A stretch of DNA of 64,000 bases, taken from Myxococcus xanthus. GTDB lineage: Bacteria; Myxococcota; Myxococcia; Myxococcales; Myxococcaceae. A program made the translations under genes and the position numbers. The notes beneath the pieces were generated by a model. It ran no database searches and was not told the DNA's origin. It saw only the letters and a program-made list of their open reading frames with translations. Of the stretch, positions 8,369 through 17,427 are shown piece by piece. The stretch is from assembly GCF_013116825.1 (NCBI RefSeq), contig NZ_JABFNS010000004.1:1-64000 (forward strand), given 5' to 3'. Position 1 is the first letter of the stretch, and every line of letters begins with the position of its first letter.

Positions 8369-9478
8369 ATGACGCCTGGGGCTGACATCTTGATTCTCGG
8401 AGCCGGTGTCGTGGGCCTTTCGGCCGCGCGCCGGCTTTCTGCTTTGGGCGCGAGCGTCACGGTGCTGGACGCCGTGGAGCCGGGAGGCCGGGGCTCGCGC
8501 GCCGCCGCCGGAGTCGCCATTCCGTCCGTGCGGCTGTTCGATGACCCGGTGATGCTGGCGTTCGCCAGGGCGGGCCGCGGCACGTTGGCGGAGGACCTGG
8601 CCTCGCTTCCGGGAGGCGACCAGCTTCGCCGAGGCAACGGCATCCTCCGCGTCGTCGCGGACGCGAAGGCGCGCGATGCGCTGGCGGCGAAAGCGGCGGC
8701 GGACGCGGAGGGACTGGGCACCTGGCGGGATGCCGCGAGCCTGGTGTCGCTCGAACCCGCGCTGGAAGGCACGCCGCTGTTCGGCGCCTTCGAGACGGAC
8801 CAGGGCCACCTCGTGGACACGGATGGCTACGTCGACGCGCTCCTGAAGGCCGCTGCCCACGTGGGCGTGCGGTTGCGGCTGGGCGTGGCCGCGCGCTCCG
8901 TTTCCGAATCCTCCTCGGCGGTCGAGGTCCAGACGGAAGGGGAGACGTTCCGGGCGGACCGGTTGCTCGTGTGCGCGGGACCCTGGTCGGCGGGCGTGGA
9001 GGGGTTGCCTTCGTTGCCGTTGAAGCCCTTGCGTGGGCAGATGCTGGTGGTGCACCAGCCGGGATTGCACCTGACGCGCGTCGTCTCGGGGCCCTCGTAC
9101 CTGGCGCCGTGGCGCTCGGGCGAAATCGTCGTGGGGGCCACGGAGGAGGACGCGGGCTTCGTGGAGCAGGTGACGCCCGCGGGCCTGTTGCACCTCAGCG
9201 CCACCGTCGCGAAGCTGGCGCCGCGACTGCGTGACGCCCGGTTCGTCCGCGCATGGGCGGGGCTGCGTGCCGCGACGCCGGATGGCCACCCGTACATCGG
9301 CCGTCATCCCGGCACCCAGCGTACCTACGTCGCCACGGGGCTGAGTGGCCAGGGCATCCTGACCGGTGCGTATACCGGTGCCTTGCTCGCGGAGCTCGTG
9401 GCGCACGGCCAGTGCGCCGCCGCCGAGCCGTTCGCGCCCGCGCGTATCACCGCCGGTGCCCCGCTCGCGACGCGCTGA
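8369..9478 (+). CDS. FAD-dependent oxidoreductase, glycine/D-amino-acid oxidase (DAO) family
   Basis: This 369-residue flavoenzyme carries the dinucleotide motif G11-A-G13-V-V-G16 right after the start, a mid-protein substrate domain, and the typical C-terminal block: a RAWAGLR segment, then TPDGHPYIG, then GLSGQGI. That pattern is characteristic of DAO-family enzymes such as glycine oxidase (ThiO-like) and other amine oxidases, which oxidise a C-N bond and reduce FAD. The ATG at 8369 is 1 nt after the previous stop. A longer frame from 8330 overlaps the GNAT-like gene and is not needed. No thiamine genes are nearby, so a thiamine role is unsupported. In this context it might modify an amino acid or peptide, but that is only inferred from position. 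Confidence 0.85.
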   Translation: MTPGADILILGAGVVGLSAARRLSALGASVTVLDAVEPGGRGSRAAAGVAIPSVRLFDDPVMLAFARAGRGTLAEDLASLPGGDQLRRGNGILRVVADAKARDALAAKAAADAEGLGTWRDAASLVSLEPALEGTPLFGAFETDQGHLVDTDGYVDALLKAAAHVGVRLRLGVAARSVSESSSAVEVQTEGETFRADRLLVCAGPWSAGVEGLPSLPLKPLRGQMLVVHQPGLHLTRVVSGPSYLAPWRSGEIVVGATEEDAGFVEQVTPAGLLHLSATVAKLAPRLRDARFVRAWAGLRAATPDGHPYIGRHPGTQRTYVATGLSGQGILTGAYTGALLAELVAHGQCAAAEPFAPARITAGAPLATR

Positions 9479-9568
9479 GCCGGTGCTCGGCGCTCACGGA
9501 TGCGCTGATGCGCGCCGGCGGGGCATGCGCCCGGGGACGGTGCCCGCGCGCGGCGCCCCAGCGGGACG

Positions 9569-11407
9569 TCAGTACAGGTTCACCGGGTCGAACGGGCGGT
9601 TGAGCTTCGTCCGGGCGCGAGGCAGCACTTCGTGTACCGCCTTCGCGTCCCCCTGTGCGAGCGCGGCCTTCAGCGCCTCCGTCTGCTTCGGCCACGTCGT
9701 GCTCGCCTCCGCGCACCGCACCGCCTCCGACCAGTCCGTGCGTCCAGCCGCCACGGCCTGTCCCGCCAGGCTCTCCGCCGTCTTCAGCGGGTCCCCAATG
9801 GCGCGCGCATGCTCCTCCGCGCGAACGAACCAGTCCACGGCGACAGCGGGCTGCTGCTCGTCCAGGAACAAGCGTCCCAGCTCCGCGGCAATCACCTGCC
9901 GGTGGAACGAGTCACCCAGCGCATCGGCGTTGGCGAACGCCTCGGTGAAGTGGGCCACCGCCGCGTCACGCTCGCCAGCGGCCAGCTCCAGCCCCGCCAG
10001 CCGGTAGCGGTGGTGCTTGGCGAAGTTCACGCCCCAGCTCTCGCTGATCTTCTCGAACCGGCGCCACGTGGAGATGGCATCACCGAACTGCCGCGCCGTC
10101 TCCTGCAGATAGCTGGCATTGGAGATGAGGTTGATTTTCAGGTGCGTGGCGCTGGCGTCGTGCAGGTCCCCCACGCAGCGCATGGCCTGCTTCTCCTCCA
10201 CCAGCGCCGTGTCCAGCTTGCGCTCCAGGAACCACGTCAGCGCGCAGACGTTGCGCAGCCAGCCCTCCTGGAGCGCCCGGTCCGGCGATGTGCTGCGCTC
10301 CAGCGCGGCCAGCCCCGCGGCCACCTCCGTCCGTGCGTTGGGGAGCTGTCCGAAGCGCTTCGTCAGGGTGAGCGCGCGGAACATGTGCAGCCGCGCCACC
10401 AGCCCGGGAGGAATCCGGCATGCCAGCCCTCGCCCGAATGCCTCCATCGCCGCGTCGTGCGCGCCGGTGTAGACATGGACCACGCCCATGCTGCGCGCGA
10501 ACAGGGCCTTCAGCTCCTCGACGTCACCCAGGCTCGCGCGGTCAATCTCGATGGCGGGCGTGGCGAAGCCCGTGTCCAGCGTCTCCCAGGCCTGGACCAC
10601 GCGAGACGCCAACGCCGCGTCCGCGTTCGCCGCCAGCACCGCCAGCCCCTGCTCGGCGGCCAGCATGGCGCCTTCGTAGTTGGTGGTGAAGAAGCAGCTC
10701 CGGATGGCGAGGATGGCGGCGGCCACCCGTGTTTCGGGCGCCTGGGCCGCGTCCACGGCGACCTGGAGATAGCGCCCCTCCAGGTCCACCGGCGCTTCCA
10801 GCGCGCGCGATGACACCGGACCGGGTGTCGGCACGCGGGGCGCACGCATCCGGTCGCACAGCGCATCCAGGTAGGCCTGCCGCCGGGACTCGAAGGACTC
10901 CGCGCCATGGGGCCGGCGCACGTTCCACCCGGTGAACAACAGGGTGCCATCCAGCCCTTCCAAGCGGCTCCACTCGGCCGCCCGCATCACCGCGCGCAGG
11001 CTCACCAGGTCACACTCACCCGCGCCATGGAGCACCAGGGGCCGGCCGCTGGCGCGCAGCGTCTCCACGATGGCCTTCGCGGCCACGTTGAGGACCCAGA
11101 ACATCTGCTCCGACTCGCGGTGGAGGCGGCGCTCGGAGGGCGTCAGCGCCAGGTCGCCGAGGTCCGGCACGCCGTCGATGGCGCCGGGAAACAGCCGGTT
11201 CCATTCGGAGGGATGGGCGCGGGACAGGGTGTGGACGACCTGGGGCGCGGCGGCTTCACACGCGCGAAGGACCTTTCTCAGCCCACCGAACGCGACAGGC
11301 AGGGCCACCCCCACGTCTACTTCGATGGCGTGCGAGGGCAGCGCGGCGGGCAGCGACGACTCCACGGTGACAGCCAGCTCGCGGGGACGCGCGAAGGGGG
11401 GACTCAC
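9569..11407 (-). CDS. TPR-type repeat protein with an N-terminal NTPase-like domain, unknown function
   Basis: The GTG at 11407 is chosen (612 residues) because AGGAG lies 6 nt upstream; a longer frame reaches back to 11473. Residues about 1-190 form an alpha/beta region with a Leu-Val-Leu-His-Gly-Ala-Gly-Glu-Cys-Asp stretch that recalls a degenerate nucleotide-binding fold, though no intact Walker A is seen. From about residue 210 to the end the protein is all-helical with TPR-like periodicity (Ala at small positions, paired helices of about 34 residues). It ends with the distinctive tail KLNRPFDPVNLY. It is convergent with the oxidoreductase, with only about 90 bp between stops. TPR proteins of this kind act as adaptors or regulators. 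The conserved-looking aromatic tail could be a recognition tag, or itself a peptide substrate (speculative). Confidence 0.7.
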   Translation of the reverse strand: MSPPFARPRELAVTVESSLPAALPSHAIEVDVGVALPVAFGGLRKVLRACEAAAPQVVHTLSRAHPSEWNRLFPGAIDGVPDLGDLALTPSERRLHRESEQMFWVLNVAAKAIVETLRASGRPLVLHGAGECDLVSLRAVMRAAEWSRLEGLDGTLLFTGWNVRRPHGAESFESRRQAYLDALCDRMRAPRVPTPGPVSSRALEAPVDLEGRYLQVAVDAAQAPETRVAAAILAIRSCFFTTNYEGAMLAAEQGLAVLAANADAALASRVVQAWETLDTGFATPAIEIDRASLGDVEELKALFARSMGVVHVYTGAHDAAMEAFGRGLACRIPPGLVARLHMFRALTLTKRFGQLPNARTEVAAGLAALERSTSPDRALQEGWLRNVCALTWFLERKLDTALVEEKQAMRCVGDLHDASATHLKINLISNASYLQETARQFGDAISTWRRFEKISESWGVNFAKHHRYRLAGLELAAGERDAAVAHFTEAFANADALGDSFHRQVIAAELGRLFLDEQQPAVAVDWFVRAEEHARAIGDPLKTAESLAGQAVAAGRTDWSEAVRCAEASTTWPKQTEALKAALAQGDAKAVHEVLPRARTKLNRPFDPVNLY

Positions 11408-11598
11408 GGGAGGCTCCTCGGAGGGGCGCAAGGTGGGGGTGAGACACAAAATCTGTCTCACACGCATCTTCACACCCTCTCAGGAACTGAGCAATCTGGC
11501 CTGCCCGGAAAATATCAGGTGAAACGTCACTTTCCGGGCATGGCCGGATGTGTCGAGCCCAGCGACTGGAGATCCGTTCCCAGCGGAGAACGGGAACG

Positions 11599-11907
11599 TC
11601 AGTCATGCGTGCCGATGTGCTGATCGCCGTGGTGAGTGCAAACCCAGTGGAAGGCGCAGGAGCAGGCCACGGCGCGGGCGCGGGTGCAGCACCGGCCGCC
11701 GAAGTGCTCAGGAAGGGCCGTGGCCTCGTCGTCCTCGGGAGGCTCTGGCAGGCACCGGGGCGCCGAGCGGCCGGAATCGGCGGGCTCGTTGTCGCAGCAG
11801 CCGCGCTCCATGCAGCGGGGGCACAGGGACAGCTCGCAGTGGGCGCACCAGTCGAACACTTCACCGGCGCTTCCGCGGCGCTCACATCCTCCACAACTGT
11901 CGAACAT
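11599..11907 (-). CDS. Small cysteine-rich, probably zinc-binding protein
   Basis: This 102-residue protein has CxxC pairs at C5/C8, C21/C24 and C29/C32, then C37-C38, and more Cys/His near the end (Arg-Cys-Cys, Cys-x-Cys, Cys-Thr-His-His). The spacing resembles a B-box or zinc-ribbon structural fold. The ATG at 11907 has GGAGG about 6 nt upstream; a start 24 nt earlier lacks a ribosome site. The middle (Pro-Glu-Pro-Pro-Glu-Asp-Asp-Glu) is acidic and disordered. It stands alone between divergent and convergent neighbours. The opposite strand is also open over this stretch, but those frames show no protein-like pattern. Function unknown. Confidence 0.6.
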   Translation of the reverse strand: MFDSCGGCERRGSAGEVFDWCAHCELSLCPRCMERGCCDNEPADSGRSAPRCLPEPPEDDEATALPEHFGGRCCTRARAVACSCAFHWVCTHHGDQHIGTHD

Positions 11908-12117
11908 GGACGACCTCCAGTCGCATGCCAATGAAGGTAGAGAGGGGGTCTGACAGGTGAAGCGTCCAATCCGTCACGCTCCACGCGTGAAGGCTTCCAT
12001 CGGTAAACGCCCGGCGAGGGGGAATGTGGGGCAATGAACCGTCGTGAGCGGAATACGGCGCGCGGTTGGAACAAGCTGGAGGACGGGCCCGTCATACCGG
12101 GGGAAGGAGCAGAGCCC

Positions 12118-12669
12118 ATGCGAAGGCCACGGCGGATCATCGGTGTCTTCGGTTCTGGCAAGGAGGACCACGCGGAGCGGGTCATCCCGCTGGTCCGGTG
12201 GATCGCCGAGGCGGGCTTCGACCTGCTCACGGGCGCGGGCAGCGGGGTGATGCGGACGGCGGCGGACGCCTTCGTCCAGGTGGAGTACCGGCACGGCATC
12301 TCCATTGGCATCGTCCCAGGCACGGTGGAGGGCGGCGAGTACCGGCCCCGTCCGGGCTACCCCAATCCCAACGTGGAGCTGCCCATCTACACGCATCTGC
12401 CGCTCAGCGGGGAGCAGGGGACGGATCCGCTCAGCCGCAATCACATCAACGTGCTCACGCCGCACGCCCTGGTGTCACTGCCCGGGGGCGCGGGCACGGT
12501 GGCCGAGGCGGTCCTGGCCCTGCGTTATGGCAAGCCGGTCATCCTCTACGGGCCGCCCGAGTCGTTCCGGCGCTTCCCAGCGGAGCTGGAGCGGACGGAC
12601 TCCCTGGAGCGGGTGGCCGAGTTCCTCCGGGCCGCGGTGCGTGATCCGCTCCGCCTGGCCGTGCCGTAG
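12118..12669 (+). CDS. LOG/SLOG-family Rossmann protein (lysine-decarboxylase-like fold)
   Basis: This 183-residue protein opens with the Ile-Ile-Gly-Val-Phe-Gly-Ser-Gly nucleotide-binding strand-turn. It has the LTGAGSGVM helix start and carries the family signature P122-G-G-A-G-T-V-A-E130. This signature defines the LOG/TIGR00725 group, which includes cytokinin-type nucleotide phosphoribohydrolases and many proteins of unknown substrate. The ATG at 12118 is preferred over 12034 because AAGGAG lies 9 nt before it and the domain starts at residue 6. Residues about 75-105 (PGYPNPNVELPIYTHLPLSG) form the variable substrate loop. SLOG proteins can also sense nucleotide signals, so the biochemical role cannot be fixed from sequence. 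It is transcribed in the same direction as the membrane protein and cyclase downstream. Confidence 0.8.
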   Translation: MRRPRRIIGVFGSGKEDHAERVIPLVRWIAEAGFDLLTGAGSGVMRTAADAFVQVEYRHGISIGIVPGTVEGGEYRPRPGYPNPNVELPIYTHLPLSGEQGTDPLSRNHINVLTPHALVSLPGGAGTVAEAVLALRYGKPVILYGPPESFRRFPAELERTDSLERVAEFLRAAVRDPLRLAVP

Positions 12670-12758
12670 CCGCTGGAAAACGTCTAGGATGATGCACTCG
12701 GGGGAACGGGCGGGGGCCACCCAGGCAGGGCGGGCCGCGTCGTCTCGAGTGCGCCATC

Positions 12759-13154
12759 ATGATCAGTCCCGACCATCCGCTCGCCAGCTGGTTCCTCGTC
12801 ATCGCCGGGACGCTCTTCCTGGTCGTCTTCGCCATTCCCCTGCTGCTGATGCCCCTGACGTGGGCGCGCTGGTTCGGGTGGCGGCTGCCGGAGGGGAACA
12901 ATCACCTCACGGTGTACTTCGGGCGCTGCCTTGGGGCGGTGGCGCTGGCCATCATCCTCACGGCGGCCCGTTTCGTGTCGCGGCCAGGCCCCGCCATCTT
13001 CGACCTCATCGGCTGGGTGTGTGCGGGAATGGTGGTTGTCCACACCTGGGGCGCGCTGAAGAAGGCGCAGCCGGTGTCGGAGACGGTGGAGATTGGCTTC
13101 TATGCGGTGGTAGGCGTGCTGGCCATGTGGATCCGCTTCAACGCCCTGGGCTGA
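12759..13154 (+). CDS. Small integral membrane protein, four predicted helices
   Basis: This 131-residue protein has about four hydrophobic segments (residues 11-33, 48-66, 80-100 and 110-127), joined by short Arg/Lys-containing loops. I do not recognise the family and see no catalytic motif. The stop is 10 nt before the start of the large cyclase gene, so the two are very likely cotranscribed. A membrane partner for the otherwise soluble cyclase is therefore possible, but this is inference from position only. Confidence 0.7.
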   Translation: MISPDHPLASWFLVIAGTLFLVVFAIPLLLMPLTWARWFGWRLPEGNNHLTVYFGRCLGAVALAIILTAARFVSRPGPAIFDLIGWVCAGMVVVHTWGALKKAQPVSETVEIGFYAVVGVLAMWIRFNALG

Positions 13155-13164
13155 GCGCACGGCC

Positions 13165-16100
13165 ATGTCTCAGGTGGACATCGACCCCATCCTCGCGACG
13201 TTGGCGCCCTACATCCCCGGCGCCGTGCTCCGGCGTCTGGAGCACACGGAGGCGCACGCGCTGCCGCTCGTGGAGCCGGTGCGAGGCGCCATCCTGCTCC
13301 TGGACATCGCGGGCTTCACGCCCATCGTCGTCAGCCTGAGCGGCGCCGGGCCCCGGGGCATCGATGCGCTCCAGCGGCTCCTGACGAGCTACTACACGGA
13401 GATGATCGACGTCGTGAAGGACCACGGCGGTGACATCTACCAGTTCGCCGGTGACTCCATCCTGGCCTGCTTCGAGGTGGAGCCGGGCGTGGACGCCAGC
13501 GGCGCGGTGCAGCGCGCGGCCCGGTGTGCGCTGGACGTCCAGCAGCGGCTGTCCCGCTTCGCGCGGTTGGAGCTGCTGGGTCAGCGCTTCAGCGTGTCGT
13601 CGCGCATCGGCATCGGGTTCGGCGAAGCCCACCGGGTGGTGCTGGGCGCCACGGGCATGTGGATGCACCCCGCGCTCATCGGCCAGCCGCTGGCGCAGGC
13701 GGTGGCGGCGGAGAAGCGGGCCACCGTGGGGGAGGTGCTGCTCAGCCCGGAGGCGTGGGCCCTGCTGCCGGAGCCGACCCGTCAAGGCGAGGCCCGCGGC
13801 AACGCGTACCGCCTGGCGCCCACCGTGCCGTTGCGCGTGCCTCCAGCGCCCGGCTTCGTGTTGCCCGCCGGGCAGGAGATGGTGGCCCGGTGCTCGCTGC
13901 TGCTGCACCCGGTGCTCTTCACGAAAATCACGACGGCGCACCAGGAGTTCAGCGGCGACTTCCGCGACGTCACCTGCTTCTTCCTCCGCTTCGACAGCCA
14001 GCGCGCGTCCTCGCGGCCGGAGGACTTCACCCGCGACCTGAACGCCTTCTACGAATACGTCCAGCGGGAGAGCGCGCACCACGGCGGCGTGTTGCTGATG
14101 ACGGACTTCACCGACAAGGGGAACGTCCTCTACGTCATCTTCGGCGCGCCCACGGCCTTGCAGAGCAAGGAGGTGCTGGCGTGCCGGCTCGCGTGCAAGT
14201 TGATGCGGGAGCGGGAGTCCTTCCCCTTCGTCTCATCGCTGCAGATTGGCATCGCCACCGGTCCGGCCTACTTCGGTGACATGGGCTCGCCCTGGCGCAA
14301 GGGGTACTCCGCGCTCGGCGAAGTCGTGAACATGGCCGCCCGCCTGATGACGCACGGGCAGGGCAGCGGCATCCACATCGACGCGCAGACGGAGCGCAAG
14401 CTGCACCAGGGCGGCTTCGACACCGAGTTCGTGGAGGACGCGCGGCTCAAGGGCGTGTCACGCGCGGTGCCTGTCTACCGGCTGGCGGCGGAGGTGCGCC
14501 GCAGCCTGTTCCTCAAGGGCAAGGGCGACATCGTCGGCCGGCAGCGCGAGGTGGAGGCGCTGCGCCAGGCCGTCGACGAATCGCTGGAGGGCCACGGCCG
14601 CATCTGCGTGGTGTCGGGCGAAGCGGGCATCGGCAAGTCGCGGCTGGGCGCGAAGGTGGTGGAGGTGGCGGAGGCGCGGGGGGCCCACAGCCTCTACGGC
14701 ATCTGCTACTCGTACGAGATGTTCACGCCCTTCTTCCCGTGGAAGGAGGTGCTGGTCCAACTCTTCGGACTGCACGAAGGCGACGACGCGGAGACGCAGC
14801 TGTCCCAGCTGCGCCAGGGCTTCGCGGGCCTGGAGGACACGGGGCCGGAATGGATACCCGTGCTCGCGGGCATCCTGGGGGTGCCCGTTGAAGAGTCACC
14901 GCTCACGCGCGACCTGGACGCCCGGCGGAAGAACCAGAAGCTCTTCCAGATCATCCTCCAGCTCCTGGAGAAGGTGTCGCGCCAGACGCCGGTGCTGCTC
15001 TTCTTCGAGGACCTGCACTGGGCCGACAACATCTCCGTCGACCTCATCGAGTACGTCGCCGCAAGGCTGTCCCCGCTGCGGGTGACGCTGCTGGTGACGA
15101 TGCGGCCGGGCGCGCACCTCAAGAGCCTCAAGGGGCTGCCCGGGCTGCGATGGTTGGACTTGGCCAGCCTGGATGACGAGGACACGCGGGCGCTGCTGCG
15201 GCTGCACCTGCGCATGGAGACGCCAGACACGGCGCTGGAGGACCTGCTGCTGGCCAAGGTGCAGGGCAACCCGTTCTTCACCGAGTCCATCGTCCAGGGC
15301 ATGGTGGAGAAGGGCTACCTGGGGCCGGTGGCACCGGGCGCGGAGCGGTTGGAGCTCAAGCGCAGCCTGCAGGGGCTGGAGCTGCCGGACTCCATCCAGG
15401 ACGTGGTGCTGGCGCGCATCGACCTGCTCACGGAGACGGAGAAGCTGGTGGTGCGCGTGGCCTCCGTGGTGGGCCGCATCTTCACGCTGGAGGCGGTGGC
15501 CGCGCTGGCGCCCGGCTCGGTGTCCCCGGAGCGGATTCGCGAGGCCATCGACACGCTGACGCGGCTGGGGCTCATCCTCCTGGAGTTGGAGGAGCCCTTC
15601 ACCTGCATCTTCAAGCACATCGTCATCCGCGACGTGGCGTACACCACGCTGCTGGTGTCCGCGCGCGAGGACCTGCACCGGCGCATGGCGCGCTTCATCG
15701 AGGCCCGCGCCGGGGAGAACCCCGTCAAGTCGGCGGGCATCCTGGCCTACCACTCGCTGGCTGGAAACGACGAGGTGAAGGGCCTGGAGTACACGTTGAT
15801 GGCGGCGCGCAGCGCGCGCGAGCAGTACGCCAACGACGACGCCGTCCACCACTACAACCGGGCCATGGAGATCCTGGGTGGCACCGTGGCGTTGGACCCG
15901 GAGGAGGTCCTGCTCAAGACGCACGTCGTGATGAAGGAGCTGGCGGAGACCCTGCTCAACGCGGGCAACTACGCGGGCGCCATCCTCATGTTCGAGCAGT
16001 GCCTGGCGGACGAGGAGCAGGTGCCGCGCCGCGCGGAGATTCACCTGGGCCTGGGCCGGGCCCACCAGGAGAAGGGCGAGTCGAAGCGCGCCATCCAGGA

Positions 16101-17427
16101 GTTGGAGACGGCGCTGGAGCTCATGGGGCGCACGATGCCGCGGAGCATGGCGGCGCTGGTGCTGCGCTCGGTGCTGGCCATGGGGCTGCACCTGCTCTAC
16201 GGCCTGTTCCCCTGGCTGGTGCGGCCACTGGGCGCGCGGCTGCCGCTGTACCTGAAGCAGCTGTCCACGCTCATCTCGCTCATCAAGATCTACTACTTCG
16301 CGGACATCGGGAAGCTCACCTGGGCCACGCTGGTGGCCACGACGATGGCGGAGCGCTCGCGCAGCGAGTACGGCCTGAGCCTGGCGACCAGCTATTACGG
16401 CTCACTGCTGTTCGGCTCGGGGATGGTGAGGCGCTCGGGGCACTGGTGCCAGCGCGCGCTGGAGCATGCGCGGCGCTCACGGGATACGGCGGCGGAGGGC
16501 GTGGCGTTGAGCCGGCTGGCCACGCAGTCCATCTTCACCAACGAGCAGGCCCGCGCCACCGAGTACGGCGAGCAGGCGGTGTCGCTGCTGCGGCAGGTGG
16601 GGGACATGTGGGAGGTGCAGACGGGCCTGATGATGCTGGCCACCAGCCAGTTCCTGGCCTCGCGCTTCCAGGATGCGGAGCGGGCGTACCTCGAGATGGG
16701 GCGCGTGGGCGTGGAGCTCAACGCGCTGATGCACCAGGGCTGGTCCCACGCGTGGGTCCCCATGTGCCGCTACCTGCGGGGTGATGGAGATGTGGGGGAG
16801 CTGTGCGCGGAGCTGGAGGAAGGCCTGCGCATCAGCATCGACGTCCAGGACCTGGCCAACCAGTGCGCCAGCCTCAATCACCTGGTCAACGTGGCGGTGA
16901 GAGAGCACCAGGTGGAGGAGGCCGCGCTGATGGCGGTGCGCGCCGACGAGGCGCTGTGGCGCTACCACGTGCTGGTGCCCTTCCTCCAGATTGGCCTCGT
17001 GGACGCGGCGGAGGGCGCGCTCTTCGCGCTGGAGCAGGGCGCTGTCTCCGTGCCGCGCGAGCAACTGTGGGCTCTCTACCGCCGCTGCGCGCTCAAGGCG
17101 AGGGCGTTGGGGGTGCTCTATCCCTACCTGCGCGGCCCGGCCATGCGGGTGATGGCGCGTGCGAAGGCGCTCAATCGGGGCGCGAAGGCCGCGGAGCCGC
17201 TGTTCGACCGCGCGCTCGAGGTGCTGGAGGCCACGCCCAACCGCTGGGAGACGGGCGTGGCCTACCTGGACGCGGCGGCGGCGTTGCCTCACCGGCGCAA
17301 GGCGTTGCTCGCCCGTGCGCGTGGAATCTTCGTCGCCATCGACGCGCAGGCGGAGCTGCGGCGGGTGGAGCGGCTGGAGTCCGGTCCTCGGGATACGGCG
17401 CCGATGCTGGCGGCGGCGCTCACGTGA
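13165..17427 (+). CDS. Soluble-adenylyl-cyclase-like protein: two class III cyclase domains, ATPase and TPR region
   Basis: The order over 1420 residues is that of mammalian soluble adenylyl cyclase. Cyclase domain C1 (about 40-190) is followed by C2 (about 265-435), then an AAA/STAND-type ATPase with Walker A GEAGIGKS (485-492) and Walker B LLFFEDLHWAD (near 610-620), then a long TPR-like helical region to the end. C1 keeps both metal aspartates, D47 (LLLDIAGFTP) and D97 (FAGDSIL), but lacks the Asn-Arg pair. C2 lacks the metal Asps but keeps K318 (TDKGN), N389 and R393 (VNMAARLM). The halves are therefore complementary and should form one active site that makes cAMP from ATP. S382 stands where membrane cyclases have Asp and soluble cyclase has Thr. 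No membrane helix is present. The gene overlaps the convergent radical SAM gene by 8 bp. Confidence 0.88.
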   Translation: MSQVDIDPILATLAPYIPGAVLRRLEHTEAHALPLVEPVRGAILLLDIAGFTPIVVSLSGAGPRGIDALQRLLTSYYTEMIDVVKDHGGDIYQFAGDSILACFEVEPGVDASGAVQRAARCALDVQQRLSRFARLELLGQRFSVSSRIGIGFGEAHRVVLGATGMWMHPALIGQPLAQAVAAEKRATVGEVLLSPEAWALLPEPTRQGEARGNAYRLAPTVPLRVPPAPGFVLPAGQEMVARCSLLLHPVLFTKITTAHQEFSGDFRDVTCFFLRFDSQRASSRPEDFTRDLNAFYEYVQRESAHHGGVLLMTDFTDKGNVLYVIFGAPTALQSKEVLACRLACKLMRERESFPFVSSLQIGIATGPAYFGDMGSPWRKGYSALGEVVNMAARLMTHGQGSGIHIDAQTERKLHQGGFDTEFVEDARLKGVSRAVPVYRLAAEVRRSLFLKGKGDIVGRQREVEALRQAVDESLEGHGRICVVSGEAGIGKSRLGAKVVEVAEARGAHSLYGICYSYEMFTPFFPWKEVLVQLFGLHEGDDAETQLSQLRQGFAGLEDTGPEWIPVLAGILGVPVEESPLTRDLDARRKNQKLFQIILQLLEKVSRQTPVLLFFEDLHWADNISVDLIEYVAARLSPLRVTLLVTMRPGAHLKSLKGLPGLRWLDLASLDDEDTRALLRLHLRMETPDTALEDLLLAKVQGNPFFTESIVQGMVEKGYLGPVAPGAERLELKRSLQGLELPDSIQDVVLARIDLLTETEKLVVRVASVVGRIFTLEAVAALAPGSVSPERIREAIDTLTRLGLILLELEEPFTCIFKHIVIRDVAYTTLLVSAREDLHRRMARFIEARAGENPVKSAGILAYHSLAGNDEVKGLEYTLMAARSAREQYANDDAVHHYNRAMEILGGTVALDPEEVLLKTHVVMKELAETLLNAGNYAGAILMFEQCLADEEQVPRRAEIHLGLGRAHQEKGESKRAIQELETALELMGRTMPRSMAALVLRSVLAMGLHLLYGLFPWLVRPLGARLPLYLKQLSTLISLIKIYYFADIGKLTWATLVATTMAERSRSEYGLSLATSYYGSLLFGSGMVRRSGHWCQRALEHARRSRDTAAEGVALSRLATQSIFTNEQARATEYGEQAVSLLRQVGDMWEVQTGLMMLATSQFLASRFQDAERAYLEMGRVGVELNALMHQGWSHAWVPMCRYLRGDGDVGELCAELEEGLRISIDVQDLANQCASLNHLVNVAVREHQVEEAALMAVRADEALWRYHVLVPFLQIGLVDAAEGALFALEQGAVSVPREQLWALYRRCALKARALGVLYPYLRGPAMRVMARAKALNRGAKAAEPLFDRALEVLEATPNRWETGVAYLDAAAALPHRRKALLARARGIFVAIDAQAELRRVERLESGPRDTAPMLAAALT

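Noticed and set aside
9479-9568. GC-rich hairpins between the convergent oxidoreductase and TPR genes
   Set aside because: Only short (about 4-bp) stems without a T tract; expected by chance in such GC-rich DNA.
11548-11960. Forward frames opposite the Cys-rich protein
   Set aside because: The reverse strand has a GGAGG ribosome site and regularly spaced CxxC pairs; the forward frames have neither.
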